Assembly: GCA_947472765.1 (NCBI GenBank)
Contig: CANJCM010000010.1
Coordinates: 22,432 to 86,431 of the forward strand
Length of the DNA stretch: 64,000 nt
Reading direction: 5' to 3'
Source: Opitutia bacterium
Lineage (GTDB): Bacteria > Verrucomicrobiota > Verrucomicrobiia > Opitutales > Opitutaceae
In this document: piece after piece, positions 1 through 8,919 of the stretch
Position numbering within the stretch: the first letter of the stretch is position 1
How the letters are laid out: each line of letters starts with the position of its first letter
Position numbers and translations under genes: made by a program
The notes under the pieces: generated by a model
Database searches by the model: none
What the model saw: the letters and a program-made list of their open reading frames with translations, nothing else
What the model was told of the DNA's origin: nothing

Positions 1-44
1 AGGACCAGCAGGACGACGAGCGTGGTGGGCTTGGCGCGACTCAT
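1..44 (-). CDS. Partial CDS: N-terminus of a probable exported or membrane protein
   Basis: Reading the minus strand from an ATG at 44 gives MSRAKPTTLVVLLV before the window ends. A positively charged start followed by a run of Leu and Val looks like the beginning of a signal peptide or first membrane helix. Only 14 codons are visible, so no family can be named. The gene would run leftward out of the window, in the same direction as the ABC exporter further right. Confidence 0.4.
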   Translation of the reverse strand, partial: MSRAKPTTLVVLLV

Positions 45-107
45 GGGGTGGGTGGCGGACGCGGAAGTTGAAGGCCCGCCGAGCGGCGGTGCGAGCTTTG
101 GTGTAGG

Positions 108-545
108 AAACCAAGGTCCTAGCTGGATTGAGCCTGAAGCCAGGAACCCAGGAACCGAGCCGCGAGCCTTGAACAGGAAGACCGGGGAGATCGGAAAGAG
201 AAGAGTCGGTACTCCGGCTCCGCTCGGTGCGCTCTGTGCACCCAGTGTAAAACCTCCGGAGATTTTTGACCACGGAGTGTATCGAATGCGCAGAGTGGGA
301 ATTGCAGGTTCCTGACTTCCTGGTTTCAGGCTCCATCGAATGGATCGAGGCCGGCGTTTGAGCCCGAAGCCAGGAAGTCAGGAATCGAGCCGCGAGCTTG
401 GAACAGGAAGGTCGGGGAGATCGGGAAGGAGGACTCTGCGCTCCGGCTCCACTCAGTGCACAGAATGCACGGAACCGGAATGGGGTGTTTCCTCGCTTCC
501 TGGATTCAGGCTCACCCCCCGGATCGGTGGCTCGAGCCATGAGCT
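108..545. repeat. Dispersed non-coding repeat block, two composite copies
   Basis: No gene is supported between 45 and 553. The stretch 131-197 recurs with few changes at 361-427 (both contain the words GAAGCCAGGAA, GAGCCGCGAG and GAACAGGAAG). Each copy is followed by a module with words such as CTCCGGCTCC and GTGCAC (about 215-302 and 440-480) and then by a CTTCCTGG-TTCAGGCTC module (about 312-333 and 495-516). Relatives of the same modules occur near 59.2-59.4 kb and 61.1-61.7 kb. Short open frames here are not credible genes. Confidence 0.75.
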
Positions 546-553
546 ATGCGGCG

Positions 554-2410
554 CTACTTCTCGAGCGCCTGGCCGAACTGCAGCGAACTCAGGTGTCGGT
601 AAAGGCCGTCGGGGCGCGCGGACAATTCGTCGTGCGTGCCGCTCTCGACGACACGACCGCCGTCGATCACGGCGATGCGATTCGCGTCCCGGATCGTCGC
701 CAGCCGGTGCGCGATGATGAAGGTCGTGCGTCCCTCCATCAGCCGATCGAGCGCGAGTTGCACGAGGCGCTCGCCTTCGCTGTCGAGGGAACTCGTTGCC
801 TCGTCGAGGATGAGAATCGCGGGGTTCTTCAGGATGGCGCGGGCAATCGCCACGCGTTGCCGCTGGCCGCCGGAAAGCTTGATGCCACGATCGCCGACGA
901 GTGTCGCGTAACCCTCGGGAAACGCGCGGATGAACTCGTCCGCATTCGCCAGCCGGGCGGCCTCGCGGATCGCGGCGTCGTCCGCGCCGGGCCGGCCGTA
1001 ACGGATGTTCTCGGCGATGGTGCCGCCGAAGAGCAGGACGTCCTGCGGCACGATCGCCATCTGTCCGCGGAGCCAGCCGAGCGGATAGCTGCCGGCGTCG
1101 CGACCGTCGATCAGCAGCCGGCCGGACTCGGGGGCGTAGAACCGGAGCAGCAGCGCCGTGATCGTGGACTTGCCGGCGCCGCTGGGACCGACGAGCGCGA
1201 TCCGTTCGCCGGGTTGTGCGGCGAGATTGAGATCGCGCAGCACCTGAATCTCCGGGCGTGACGGATAGCGGAAGTTGACGTGCTCGAAGGCGACCGCGCC
1301 CTGGAGTCGAGCCGGCAGGTCGAGGCGGGCGCGGGTGGCGGCATCCGGGTCCACGGCATTCTCGGCCGGCTCGCGCAACAGTTCCCTTACGCGCTGGGTC
1401 GCGCCGACGGTCTTCTGAATCTGGCTGAACAGCTCGGCTGACTGGCCCATCGCGCCGGCGACGAAGATGGTATAAAGCCCGAAGCGCGTCATCTGTCCGG
1501 CCGTGATGGTGCCGGCCTGCAACAGTCCCGCGCCGAACCAGAGCACGATCACGATGCCGCCGAACAGGGCGACGATGAAGAACGCGACGAACACCGCCCG
1601 CCAGCGCGCCGCGCTCAGGGCGGCCGCGAGCACGCGGCTGTTGGCCTGATGGTAGCGACCGAGCTCGAACGCTTCATTGGCAAAGGCCTTCACACTCGCG
1701 ATCGCCTGGAGCGTTTCCTCGACGATGGTGTTGGTGGCGGCGAGTTGATCCTGGGTCTCGCGCGAGTAGCGCCGCAGCCGCCGGCCGAAGAAAACCGCCG
1801 CGGCGATCAGGAAAGGCAGCGTGCCGAGCATGACGAGCGTCAGCCGGCCCGACGTGAGCGAGATCAGCGTGATGCCGCCGACGAGAAACAACGATTGCCG
1901 GCAGAGCTGCGGCAGCGCGTCGATCAATGCGCCCTCGATTTGGGCGATGTCGGTCGAGACGCGGCTGGTGAGTTCACCGACCCGCCGCTGGCCGAAGAAC
2001 GCCATCGGCAGCGAAATCAGCCGGCCGTAGCAATCGCGCCGCAGATCGGCGAGGGCGCTCTGGCCGACGCGGTTGAAGGCGAGCGAACTGTTGAAGGAGC
2101 TGAGCGCCTGGAGCGTAACCGAGCCGGCGAGCAGCGCCGCGACCTGATTGAGCGTGAGTGCGCCGAGCAGCGGCACGACCGCGCCGCCGGGGCGCAGGGC
2201 CGCGTCAATCATCGCACCGGCGAGCAGCGGAAACGCGAGCCCGAGCGACGCGCTGACGAGCAACGTGGCGAGTCCGGAATAGAACCGCGTGCGGTACGGC
2301 CGCACATAGCCGTAGAGCGACAACGTCTCCCGCAGGCTTTCGCGGTTGAGCTTGGCCTTCGGTAGCCGGTCGAGGGCTTGATCTTCCGCGGAGGAATCGT
2401 GGCGCGCCAT
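554..2410 (-). CDS. ABC exporter, fused membrane and ATPase domains
   Basis: This is a 618-residue half-transporter of the MsbA/lipid-multidrug exporter type. The first ~340 residues carry hydrophobic segments of the type-1 exporter membrane domain (for example around 45-70, 85-105, 180-205 and 280-300). The nucleotide-binding domain follows, with Walker A GPSGAGKST (~408), Q-loop IVPQD, signature LSGGQRQR (~512), Walker B ILILDEATSSLD (~531) and H-loop IIAHRL. It is expected to work as a homodimer or with a partner in the inner membrane; the substrate is unknown. The ATG at 2410 is preferred over one at 2455. The first ~15 residues are antisense to a transposase remnant, so the start region seems to have been supplied by that element, and the original start may have differed. 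Confidence 0.93.
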   Translation of the reverse strand: MARHDSSAEDQALDRLPKAKLNRESLRETLSLYGYVRPYRTRFYSGLATLLVSASLGLAFPLLAGAMIDAALRPGGAVVPLLGALTLNQVAALLAGSVTLQALSSFNSSLAFNRVGQSALADLRRDCYGRLISLPMAFFGQRRVGELTSRVSTDIAQIEGALIDALPQLCRQSLFLVGGITLISLTSGRLTLVMLGTLPFLIAAAVFFGRRLRRYSRETQDQLAATNTIVEETLQAIASVKAFANEAFELGRYHQANSRVLAAALSAARWRAVFVAFFIVALFGGIVIVLWFGAGLLQAGTITAGQMTRFGLYTIFVAGAMGQSAELFSQIQKTVGATQRVRELLREPAENAVDPDAATRARLDLPARLQGAVAFEHVNFRYPSRPEIQVLRDLNLAAQPGERIALVGPSGAGKSTITALLLRFYAPESGRLLIDGRDAGSYPLGWLRGQMAIVPQDVLLFGGTIAENIRYGRPGADDAAIREAARLANADEFIRAFPEGYATLVGDRGIKLSGGQRQRVAIARAILKNPAILILDEATSSLDSEGERLVQLALDRLMEGRTTFIIAHRLATIRDANRIAVIDGGRVVESGTHDELSARPDGLYRHLSSLQFGQALEK

Positions 2411-2468
2411 GGTCGCAGAAGCTGTGCGGGCAGTCCGGAAACACAAGGGCGGCACTAGAGCAGATTAA
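2391..2468 (+). pseudogene. Remnant of the C-terminal part of a RAYT-type transposase
   Basis: The plus strand reads EESWRAMVAEAVRAVRKHKG and then runs into a stop at 2466. This matches the segment DESWRAMVAEAVRA in the decayed RAYT gene at 4641-5043. A 38-base stretch (2394-2431) is identical to 4894-4931. Like that copy, it is followed by a REP-type hairpin pair. The remnant lies antisense over the start codon of the ABC exporter. Confidence 0.6.
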
Positions 2469-2600
2469 ATCGAAGTGTAGCCGGTAAGACTTCGCGGGCG
2501 CGCACGAGGCGCGCCCCTACGATGCGACGTTGCAAGATCCGCTGTAGGGGCGTGGCTTGTCCACGCCCGCCGGCTACGCCATCTCTTAATCTGCCCTAGC
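2454..2600. repeat. REP-like inverted-repeat pair (copy 1)
   Basis: Two hairpin units face each other. GGGCGCGCACGAGGCGCGCC begins at 2496 and is followed by CCTAC. GTAGGGGCGTGGCTTGTCC starts at 2544 and runs on through ACGCCC to 2567. Outer arms GTAGCCGG (2477) and CCGGCTAC (2570), and CTAGAGCAGATTAA (2454) against TTAATCTGCCCTAG (2587), extend the inverted repeat. Copies 2 and 3 lie near 5.0 kb and 61.3 kb. Confidence 0.8.
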
Positions 2601-2789
2601 CGACCGCTCGAGTCCATGATCGTCGCCCAATCCTCCAATCGGTTTTACAGGAGTCGATCTGAGTCGAGCCGAGTTCGATCGCGGCTTCTGCACGTCGGAC
2701 AGATCGAGCTCGGGAGGGCCTTCGGCGTATCGATCGAGAAATCCCTGTCCTCACGGACAGGGCCACGACGAACCGTTTAACCTCGGAAT

Positions 2790-4532
2790 TCAGGCCCGAT
2801 GTCGCAGGCGCTGCCAGCCGAAGAGCGCCAGCCCTGCGCCGATGAGGATCGCGCCGTAGGTGGCGGGCTCGGGCGACGGGCGGATTTGCCGGTCGAAGGA
2901 TTCCCAGTGGGATAGGTTGTTGCTGAAGCCGGTGAAACTCACGCGATTCTGCGGGGCCACGCCGCCCACGTCGAAGCTAGCCGGCGTCTGTTTCATCGTG
3001 CCCGTGTTGAGCCCGTAGAACGTGCCGCTGGCGAAGAAATAGTCCTGCAGGTAAACCCAGTTGTTAATCGTCAGGACGGCGTTGTTTTCGATGATGACGT
3101 TGCCGGCGGTCAGGAACGTGGCGGCGTTGTTGCCGAAATCGAGGACGGTGTCGCCCGAGATCCGCAGGGTGCCGACCGTAAGGTTGATGCCCGCGAGGGT
3201 CAGGGAGCCGCCGGCCAGCCGCAGTTCGCCCGCGAAATTGAAGGAGCGATCGAACACGAGGGCACCCGTGCCGATTTTCTCGAAGACGCCGGTCCCGGCC
3301 AGCGTGCCGCCAAAGGTGGTCGAGGCGTTGTTGCCACCGACGGTGAGCTGGCCGCCGGCGATCGTGATGTCGCCCGCACCGGAGAGCGATGCGACCTCGG
3401 CGGAGTATCCGCCGAGTTCAAGCGTTGCCCCGCTTGAGATGGTCAGGGTCGTGGTGGCGGCGAGGGCAAGGTTGGCGCCGAGGCTGAGCTGGCCCGCCGC
3501 GAGGTGGGTGGCGCCCGTGTACGAATTGGCGCCGGTCAGTGTCAGATTTCCCGCGCCGGTCTTGGTCAACGAACCGGAACCAGAGATGGTGCCGGCGAAC
3601 GTGCCCGCGCTCGCCTGATCGAAGACGAGGGCTGCGCTGTTGGTGATGGCGCCCTGCAGGCTGGTGGTGTTGCCCTGCAGGGTGCCGGCGGCAACGGTCG
3701 TGCCGCCGGTGTAATTGTTGGGGCCGGTGAGGGTCAGCGTGCCGGCCCCGGACTTCGTCAACCCGCCCGCCCCCGAGAGCGCGCCCGCCAGCGCCACGTC
3801 GACGCCGTTCGTGTCGATCGTGCCGCCGGAAGTGCCGAGGGCGATCGTTCGCGCCGAACTCAATCCGGCGGTGGTCCGGAGCGTTCCGCCGTCGAAGATC
3901 AGGCCACCGGCCACGCCGCCGAGGTTCGCGTCGGCGGCAACGCTGACCGTGCCGGAGTTCAGCCGGGTGCCGCCGCTGTAGGAATTCGTGCCGCTCAATT
4001 GCAGCGTGCCGTTGCCGGACTTCGTCAGGCTGCCCGCGCCGCTGATCGCGCCAGTCATCGTGGTATTCGCTGCGCCGGTGAGCGTCAGCGCGCGGCTGCC
4101 GAGCGCGACGGTTCCGGTGAAGGCGAGAGCGGCGTTGGTCGCGCTCCACGTTTGATTGGCGGCGACCGTGATGGCGTTGGTGATCGTCTGGAGCTGGCTC
4201 GAGGTGTTGGCGACCGCCTGCGTGACCGACGTGCCGTCAATGGTGAGCGTGCTGCCCCCGATGGTGAAAGCGCCCGCGCCGCTGTCGAAGGCGATCGAGT
4301 TGATGCTCCACTTCGCATTCGCATCGGGTGTCAGCCGGGTGCTGCCGGTGAAAATCAGGTCCGCGGTGCCGGTCTTGGGCGGCGCGCCGTCTGGACTCCA
4401 GTTAGCGGCGTCTGCCCACCGATCCTTGCTGGCATGCCCGCCGTCCCAGACGAAAGTCGCCGCCCGCGTCGGACTGCCGGGGCCGCCGAGCCCCAGCGCA
4501 GTAACCCAGAAGAGTGTGGTTCTGAGTTTCAT
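2790..4532 (-). CDS. Autotransporter-type beta-strand-repeat protein with PEP-CTERM anchor
   Basis: This is a 580-residue exported protein. Residues 1-24 form a signal peptide ending in RAA. The body repeats the motif LTKSGxGTLxLTGxNxYTGGT at least three times (about residues 155-345), the hallmark of the autotransporter-associated beta-strand repeat, which folds into a beta-helix. The last 27 residues are a PEP-CTERM signal: PEPATYG, a hydrophobic helix and a basic tail (RLRHR). In known systems this tail is processed by an exosortase, and such proteins often go with exopolysaccharide production. The substrate or adhesive role is unknown. It stands alone, flanked by REP-like DNA on both sides. 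Confidence 0.9.
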   Translation of the reverse strand: MKLRTTLFWVTALGLGGPGSPTRAATFVWDGGHASKDRWADAANWSPDGAPPKTGTADLIFTGSTRLTPDANAKWSINSIAFDSGAGAFTIGGSTLTIDGTSVTQAVANTSSQLQTITNAITVAANQTWSATNAALAFTGTVALGSRALTLTGAANTTMTGAISGAGSLTKSGNGTLQLSGTNSYSGGTRLNSGTVSVAADANLGGVAGGLIFDGGTLRTTAGLSSARTIALGTSGGTIDTNGVDVALAGALSGAGGLTKSGAGTLTLTGPNNYTGGTTVAAGTLQGNTTSLQGAITNSAALVFDQASAGTFAGTISGSGSLTKTGAGNLTLTGANSYTGATHLAAGQLSLGANLALAATTTLTISSGATLELGGYSAEVASLSGAGDITIAGGQLTVGGNNASTTFGGTLAGTGVFEKIGTGALVFDRSFNFAGELRLAGGSLTLAGINLTVGTLRISGDTVLDFGNNAATFLTAGNVIIENNAVLTINNWVYLQDYFFASGTFYGLNTGTMKQTPASFDVGGVAPQNRVSFTGFSNNLSHWESFDRQIRPSPEPATYGAILIGAGLALFGWQRLRHRA

Positions 4533-4640
4533 GGATGGCGGCAGGTGAAGGGCCCGGGCGGGTAGAGGACGATGCGCGGCGAGTCTACGCCCCGGGCCGC
4601 CGATCTACTATGGGGCCTAACCCTGCAACCCGCCGCCTTC

Positions 4641-5043
4641 GGCCGGCGTGTCTGGTGGGGGCAGGTCGGTCGTCCGTTTCAGGGGACGAACAAGGCGCTG
4701 CACGTGGAGCCAGGGCCGGGCCTCGCCGGGATGGCGCATTACATTCATCTCAATCCCGTGCGGGCGAAGCTGGTCCGGGCGGAGCGGCTGTTGCAGCCTG
4801 CATCATTTTGCCAGCAAGAACCGGCCGGCGTGCCTCGAAGCGGCGACGATTCTCGCGGAGGCGACATCCCCCTTGCTTGTTTCGCCCGCAGACGAATCGT
4901 GGCGCGCCATGGTCGCAGAAGCTGTGCGGGCCGCCGCGAAACAAAAGGACCGGACGGCGTTGATGGACCTGCGGCGCGGGTGCCAGCGCGGGCGCGCACA
5001 AGGCGCACCCCTACGATGCTGGCTTGAACGACGTCCGTCGTAG
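4641..5043 (+). pseudogene. Decayed RAYT (REP-associated tyrosine transposase) gene
   Basis: From about 4660 the frame reads GRPFQGTNKALHVEPGPGLA and then YIHLNPVRAKLV. This closely follows the middle of RAYT/TnpA_REP proteins, where the asparagine-rich YIHLNPVRA motif is diagnostic. The match then jumps one frame near 4785 and continues as HHFASKNRPACLEAATILAE to the end at 5043. The N-terminal half with the HxH and catalytic tyrosine regions is absent. The gene is therefore truncated and frameshifted. A REP hairpin pair overlaps its 3' end, as expected for a RAYT acting on its own flanking repeats. 4533-4640 holds nothing recognisable. Confidence 0.7.
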
Positions 5044-5076
5044 GGGCGTGGCTCGTCCACGCCCAATCGGCTACAG
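4988..5076. repeat. REP-like inverted-repeat pair (copy 2)
   Basis: The left unit GGGCGCGCACAAGGCGCACC starts at 4990 and continues CCTAC. The right unit GTAGGGGCGTGGCTCGTCC starts at 5040 and continues ACGCCC. Within the right unit, GGGCGTGG and CCACGCCC can pair with a five-base loop. CGGCTAC at 5068 corresponds to the outer arm of copy 1. It abuts the RAYT pseudogene and ends beside the stop codon of the TPR gene. Confidence 0.8.
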
Positions 5077-7437
5077 TTTCGACCCGGCAGCCACGCAGTA
5101 GTCACGCCACATCGCCTCGTATGCTGCCTCGATCGTGCGGGCGAATCCCGCGGCGTCGCACAATGGCGATCCCGCCATCCGCACTCGGAGCGTGCGGCGC
5201 AGTTCCGCCAGCCGCGGTACATCGGTGGCCCACGCAGCGGCGAGGTCGACGTAGGCCGGAGTCGAGTCGGCGATGGCTTCTTCGAGACCCACGCGGGTCA
5301 GGAGGCTGGCGCCGACGCGGGCCGAGTGGCGATCGCCCCGCAGCGTGATCACGGGCACGCCCATCCACAGCGCCTCGCACGTGGTGGTGGTGCCGTTGTA
5401 GGGAAAAGGATCCAGCGCCACGTCGACTTCGGCGTAGTGAGCGAGGTGGTCGGCGGCGGCGGGTTGCATCGGCGCGAGCCGGACCCGGCTGGGATCGAAG
5501 CCATGATCCCGTTCGAGGCGGCCAAGAAAGGCGGAGGAACTCGCCGGGTCGGAGAATAATTTCCCTTTGAGGAGCAGCCGTGAATTCGGCACCCGGCGAA
5601 GGATCGCGCTCCACGCGTCGAGCGTCGCGGCCGAGAGCTTCGTGGTGTTGTTGAAGGAGCCAAACGTGATCACGCCGTGACTTGTCACCGGCGGACTCGA
5701 GGGCATGGGTGCGTCCGGGAGCGGACCAAAGCAGAGAAAGCCGTGCGGGAGGCGGATCAGCTTTTCGGTGGCGAGGGCGTCGCTACCGGCTGGATCGGTG
5801 ATCGCATCGACGATCCGGTAATCAACTGCCCGCAGTCCCGTCGTGTCCGGGTAGCCGAGCCACGCCACCTGGATCGGCGCCGGTTTGCGGGCGAACACGG
5901 GGAGCCGGCTGCGCGCGGTGTGGCCGGCGAGATCGACAAGGATGTCGATGCCGTCGTCCACGCTGCGCGCGGCGAGTTCCTCGTCCGAGAGCCCGACGGT
6001 TTGGACCCAGCGGGAGCAGAGTTCGCGGAGCCGGGCCGTGACGGCGTCGGGTCGCGGAACCTCGGCGTAGCAGGTCACCTCGACCGCCTGCGGATCGTGG
6101 GCGCGAAGCAGCGGTTCGAGGAAGGTGGCCACCGGGTGCTGCTGTAGATCCGGCGAAACGTATCCGATGCGCAGCGGACGATGGGGCGCGGGCGGCGGGT
6201 GAAAACTTCGCGGCGGCGGCACGGCCGGTTCGCCAAGCTGGAGATGCTCCGCGAAAATTTCCCGGGCCGAACTGCGCGACGTATAGTGCACCGAGAGCAG
6301 GATGTTCGAGCGCACCGTCGGATTGTCCGGCTGGAGGGCGAAGGCCCGCCGGTAGCACTGCTCGGCGGCGGTGGGATCGAGATATTGCAGCGTGCGGCCG
6401 AGGTTGTTCCAGGCCTCGAAAAAGCGCGGATCGATCTCGATCGCCCGGCGGTAACTCGCGACGGCCTCCTGCCAGCGCCCGAGATCGGCCAGGGTCGAGC
6501 CGAGATTGTTGTGAGCCTTGGGAAACGCGGGATGCTGCGCAATCGCCCGCCGCAGCGGCGCCTCGGCATCCTCGGGGCGGCCGAGCCGCTGCAGCGTGGA
6601 ACCGAGGTTGTTCAGGACTTCGACCCGATCCGGCTGGAGTCGCAGGGCCGCCCGCAGGATGGGCTCAGCCTCCTCGGGGCGGCCGAGTTCAAGCACGAGT
6701 CCGCCGAGATTGTTGAACGCATCAGGGTAGTCCGGGTTCAACCCGGTGGCGCGACGAAACTGCGCCTCCGCGCCCGAGCGATCGTTCAGGGCATGCAGAA
6801 TGAGGCCGAGATTGTTCGCGGCCTCGGCGTCGTCGGGGAGAAGTGCGACGGCCTGGCGAGCGGCCCCGGCTGCCTCGGCCGATCGACCGAGCAGTTGCAG
6901 CGATGCACTCAGGACTTTCCACGCGAGCGGATGAGTTGGGTGCCTCTGGGTGAAGGGCCGCGCGCTTTCGACGACCGCGGCGTGCTCGCCAGCGCGGAAG
7001 TGCGCGAGGATCGTACCCTCGTCGACGCCCTCCGGGCCGCCAGGTGCGGGCGCCGTCGCCGGTGTACCCGCGTGGCGCAGCCGCGCTTCGGCTTCGCGAA
7101 TGAACTTCGGCGCGATCCCCCGCCGCTGGCCCAGCCGGATGGTCTGCTGCGCGAGATCGAGGCGGTTTGCGGCGATGAGTCCCTGCAGCTGGCTCTGCCA
7201 GAACGTGACGTTGGCTGGCGCGGCTTCGACCGCGGCCTTCAGATGAGGCAGTCCGGCCTCGGGTTGACCCACGGCTACGAGCAGGAGGCCGAGGTTGTGG
7301 TTGGCATCGGCGTGCCGGGGTTGCTGCGCGAGAATCGCCCGGTAGAGCGGCTCGGCCTCGGCCAGCTGGCCGGCGCGGTGCGCGGCGATGGCGCGCGCGA
7401 GCAACGCGGCAACCTTGGGCGCGCCGGAATCAGCCAT
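5071..7437 (-). CDS. TPR protein with O-GlcNAc-transferase-like (GT41) domain
   Basis: This 788-residue protein has two parts. Residues ~10-375 are tetratricopeptide repeats, many of the form ANNLGLxLxxLGRxxEAxxxxRRAxxLxPD. Residues ~400-780 match glycosyltransferase family 41 (OGT/SPINDLY type). Visible motifs in order are GYVSPDLQQHPVA, DLAGHT, QVAWLGYPDTTG, FGSFNN, and DPFPYNGTTTTCEALWMGVP, the nucleotide-sugar-binding region. There is no signal peptide, so it should act in the cytoplasm on protein targets held by the TPR superhelix. Bacterial members often have unknown targets. The start ATG at 7437 gives an N-terminus that begins directly with TPR sequence. Confidence 0.92.
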   Translation of the reverse strand: MADSGAPKVAALLARAIAAHRAGQLAEAEPLYRAILAQQPRHADANHNLGLLLVAVGQPEAGLPHLKAAVEAAPANVTFWQSQLQGLIAANRLDLAQQTIRLGQRRGIAPKFIREAEARLRHAGTPATAPAPGGPEGVDEGTILAHFRAGEHAAVVESARPFTQRHPTHPLAWKVLSASLQLLGRSAEAAGAARQAVALLPDDAEAANNLGLILHALNDRSGAEAQFRRATGLNPDYPDAFNNLGGLVLELGRPEEAEPILRAALRLQPDRVEVLNNLGSTLQRLGRPEDAEAPLRRAIAQHPAFPKAHNNLGSTLADLGRWQEAVASYRRAIEIDPRFFEAWNNLGRTLQYLDPTAAEQCYRRAFALQPDNPTVRSNILLSVHYTSRSSAREIFAEHLQLGEPAVPPPRSFHPPPAPHRPLRIGYVSPDLQQHPVATFLEPLLRAHDPQAVEVTCYAEVPRPDAVTARLRELCSRWVQTVGLSDEELAARSVDDGIDILVDLAGHTARSRLPVFARKPAPIQVAWLGYPDTTGLRAVDYRIVDAITDPAGSDALATEKLIRLPHGFLCFGPLPDAPMPSSPPVTSHGVITFGSFNNTTKLSAATLDAWSAILRRVPNSRLLLKGKLFSDPASSSAFLGRLERDHGFDPSRVRLAPMQPAAADHLAHYAEVDVALDPFPYNGTTTTCEALWMGVPVITLRGDRHSARVGASLLTRVGLEEAIADSTPAYVDLAAAWATDVPRLAELRRTLRVRMAGSPLCDAAGFARTIEAAYEAMWRDYCVAAGSKL

Positions 7438-7575
7438 GGCGAATTGAATTCATCCGCCCCAGAGCTGACAGCCCGCGCCGCCGGAGGGAAGATCGGTTAA
7501 TTCCGCGCGGGGTCGCGACGCGGCCCGCGGCACGGGCGGAACGAAACGGACGGAAGCCGGCCGGCTCAACCGCGG

Positions 7576-8790
7576 CTACTCGACGTTGATCGACAGTTTG
7601 CCGGTGCGGTACTGCTCCTCCCAGACCTTGAGGCAGTCCGCGATATACTGGTCGAGCGGACGACTCTCGCCGGTGTGCTCGAGGAGCTCCGGGAGCCAGC
7701 GCTTGCCGAAGCGGACGTGCTGGGTCTCGTCGGCGATGTCGTAGCGCACAAACTGTTCGCTCAGCAGGTCACCGGACTTCTGGTGCGCCTCCACGCGGCG
7801 GTGGCGATACGGAAACGCATGCACCTCGTTGCCCATCGTCAGCATGCAGTACTGCATCACGGGCGGGAACTGGCAGCGCCACTTGAAGATCTGCAGGTAC
7901 TGCGGTGACTGATACGGATCCATCCGGTGGTGGCGCATCCACTCATAGCCCATCAGCGCATGGCGGACCTCGTCGTAGAGGTGACGGGCCGAGTCGAACT
8001 GAAACTCCCACGGCATCTTGGTAATCCCGAACATCACGACGGCCACGGTTTCCGCGGCGAGCATCTCGGTCGAGTAACGCTCGAACTCCTCGACGGTATG
8101 GGCGTCGTGGTCCTCCTCCGCCGGCATGGCCGCCACGTCCGATCCGAGGTTCGTGAAGCGTTCGTCGCGGCGTGCCTCGCGCGGCGCGACAAACGGAACG
8201 CGTTCCAGCGCGGCCGCCGGGGTGGGTCCGCGGCTTTCGAGCCCGCTGACGCCGCCCGCCGCCGAGAGCAACGCGCGCATGTAGCGCTCCCACGCCCGGG
8301 CCGCGGGCGAAATGCGACCGGCCTGTTCCGCGTCCTTCAGGAGCGGCTGGAGGCGCAGCCGTTCCGCCTTCAGGTCCAGCAGCATGTGCTGAATCGCGCG
8401 GACGCTCGGCAGGTCGCTGTTCGGAAAGGTCGCGGTCTCGTGATTCTCGAGCGCGGCGATCAAGCTCGGCGTCACCACGCCATAGTAGGCCAGCGCGAGG
8501 GCGTATTCGTCCGGGGCGTGCAGGCATTCCTCCATCAGGCGGACCAGCGCCACGTCGGCGGGTCGCTGGAAGGCCGGCGACTGGATTTCACGCAGACGCA
8601 GGTAGAGCGCGTTCACGTGCAGCGAGTTTTCCCAGATCGTGCGGCCGAACTCGCACTTCAGTTCAAATCGCGCCGCGGCGGGCAGCCAGCCGGCGAGGAT
8701 GCGCATGGCCTCGTGGACCACATAACGATACCGATTGAGCAGGCGGCGGTTGGCGTCGATGTCGATGGCGGGCGCGACGGTCACATTCAT
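7576..8790 (-). CDS. Ferritin-like di-iron protein, function unknown
   Basis: This is a 404-residue protein from the ATG at 8790; a GTG at 8844 would add 18 residues. In its second half the four-helix di-iron ligand pattern is complete: a lone Glu (~247, AAETVAV), then E-x-x-H (~274-277, DEVRH), a second lone Glu (~322, MGNEVHAF) and a second E-x-x-H (~355-358, DETQH). This is the pattern of ferritin-like oxygenases and oxidases. It resembles the DUF455-type ferritin-like group in general, but I cannot name a substrate. The N-terminal half is helical and unrecognised. It diverges from an AraC regulator 129 bases away, which may control it. Confidence 0.75.
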   Translation of the reverse strand: MNVTVAPAIDIDANRRLLNRYRYVVHEAMRILAGWLPAAARFELKCEFGRTIWENSLHVNALYLRLREIQSPAFQRPADVALVRLMEECLHAPDEYALALAYYGVVTPSLIAALENHETATFPNSDLPSVRAIQHMLLDLKAERLRLQPLLKDAEQAGRISPAARAWERYMRALLSAAGGVSGLESRGPTPAAALERVPFVAPREARRDERFTNLGSDVAAMPAEEDHDAHTVEEFERYSTEMLAAETVAVVMFGITKMPWEFQFDSARHLYDEVRHALMGYEWMRHHRMDPYQSPQYLQIFKWRCQFPPVMQYCMLTMGNEVHAFPYRHRRVEAHQKSGDLLSEQFVRYDIADETQHVRFGKRWLPELLEHTGESRPLDQYIADCLKVWEEQYRTGKLSINVE

Positions 8791-8864
8791 GGGTTGCGAG
8801 GAGGATTGGAGACTTCCGCCGGTGAAGTTGCCGGAGCCCTGCACCCAACAGGAGGTTTATAAAT

Positions 8865-8891
8865 TGATAAAACCGATGATTCCGTGATAAA
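8865..8891. promoter_or_regulatory. Candidate AraC-type direct-repeat site
   Basis: TGATAAA occurs at 8865 and again at 8885, exactly 20 bases apart (two helical turns), inside the short region between the divergent ferritin-like gene and the AraC gene. AraC-family proteins commonly bind such direct repeats. The assignment is inference. Confidence 0.35.
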
Positions 8892-8919
8892 TCGGCTTTT
8901 CACGCACCGCACCCGGCAA

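Noticed and set aside
398..1261. 287-residue plus-strand frame at the left side
   Set aside because: It lies opposite the ATPase domain of the ABC exporter and crosses the non-coding repeat block; no domain is seen.
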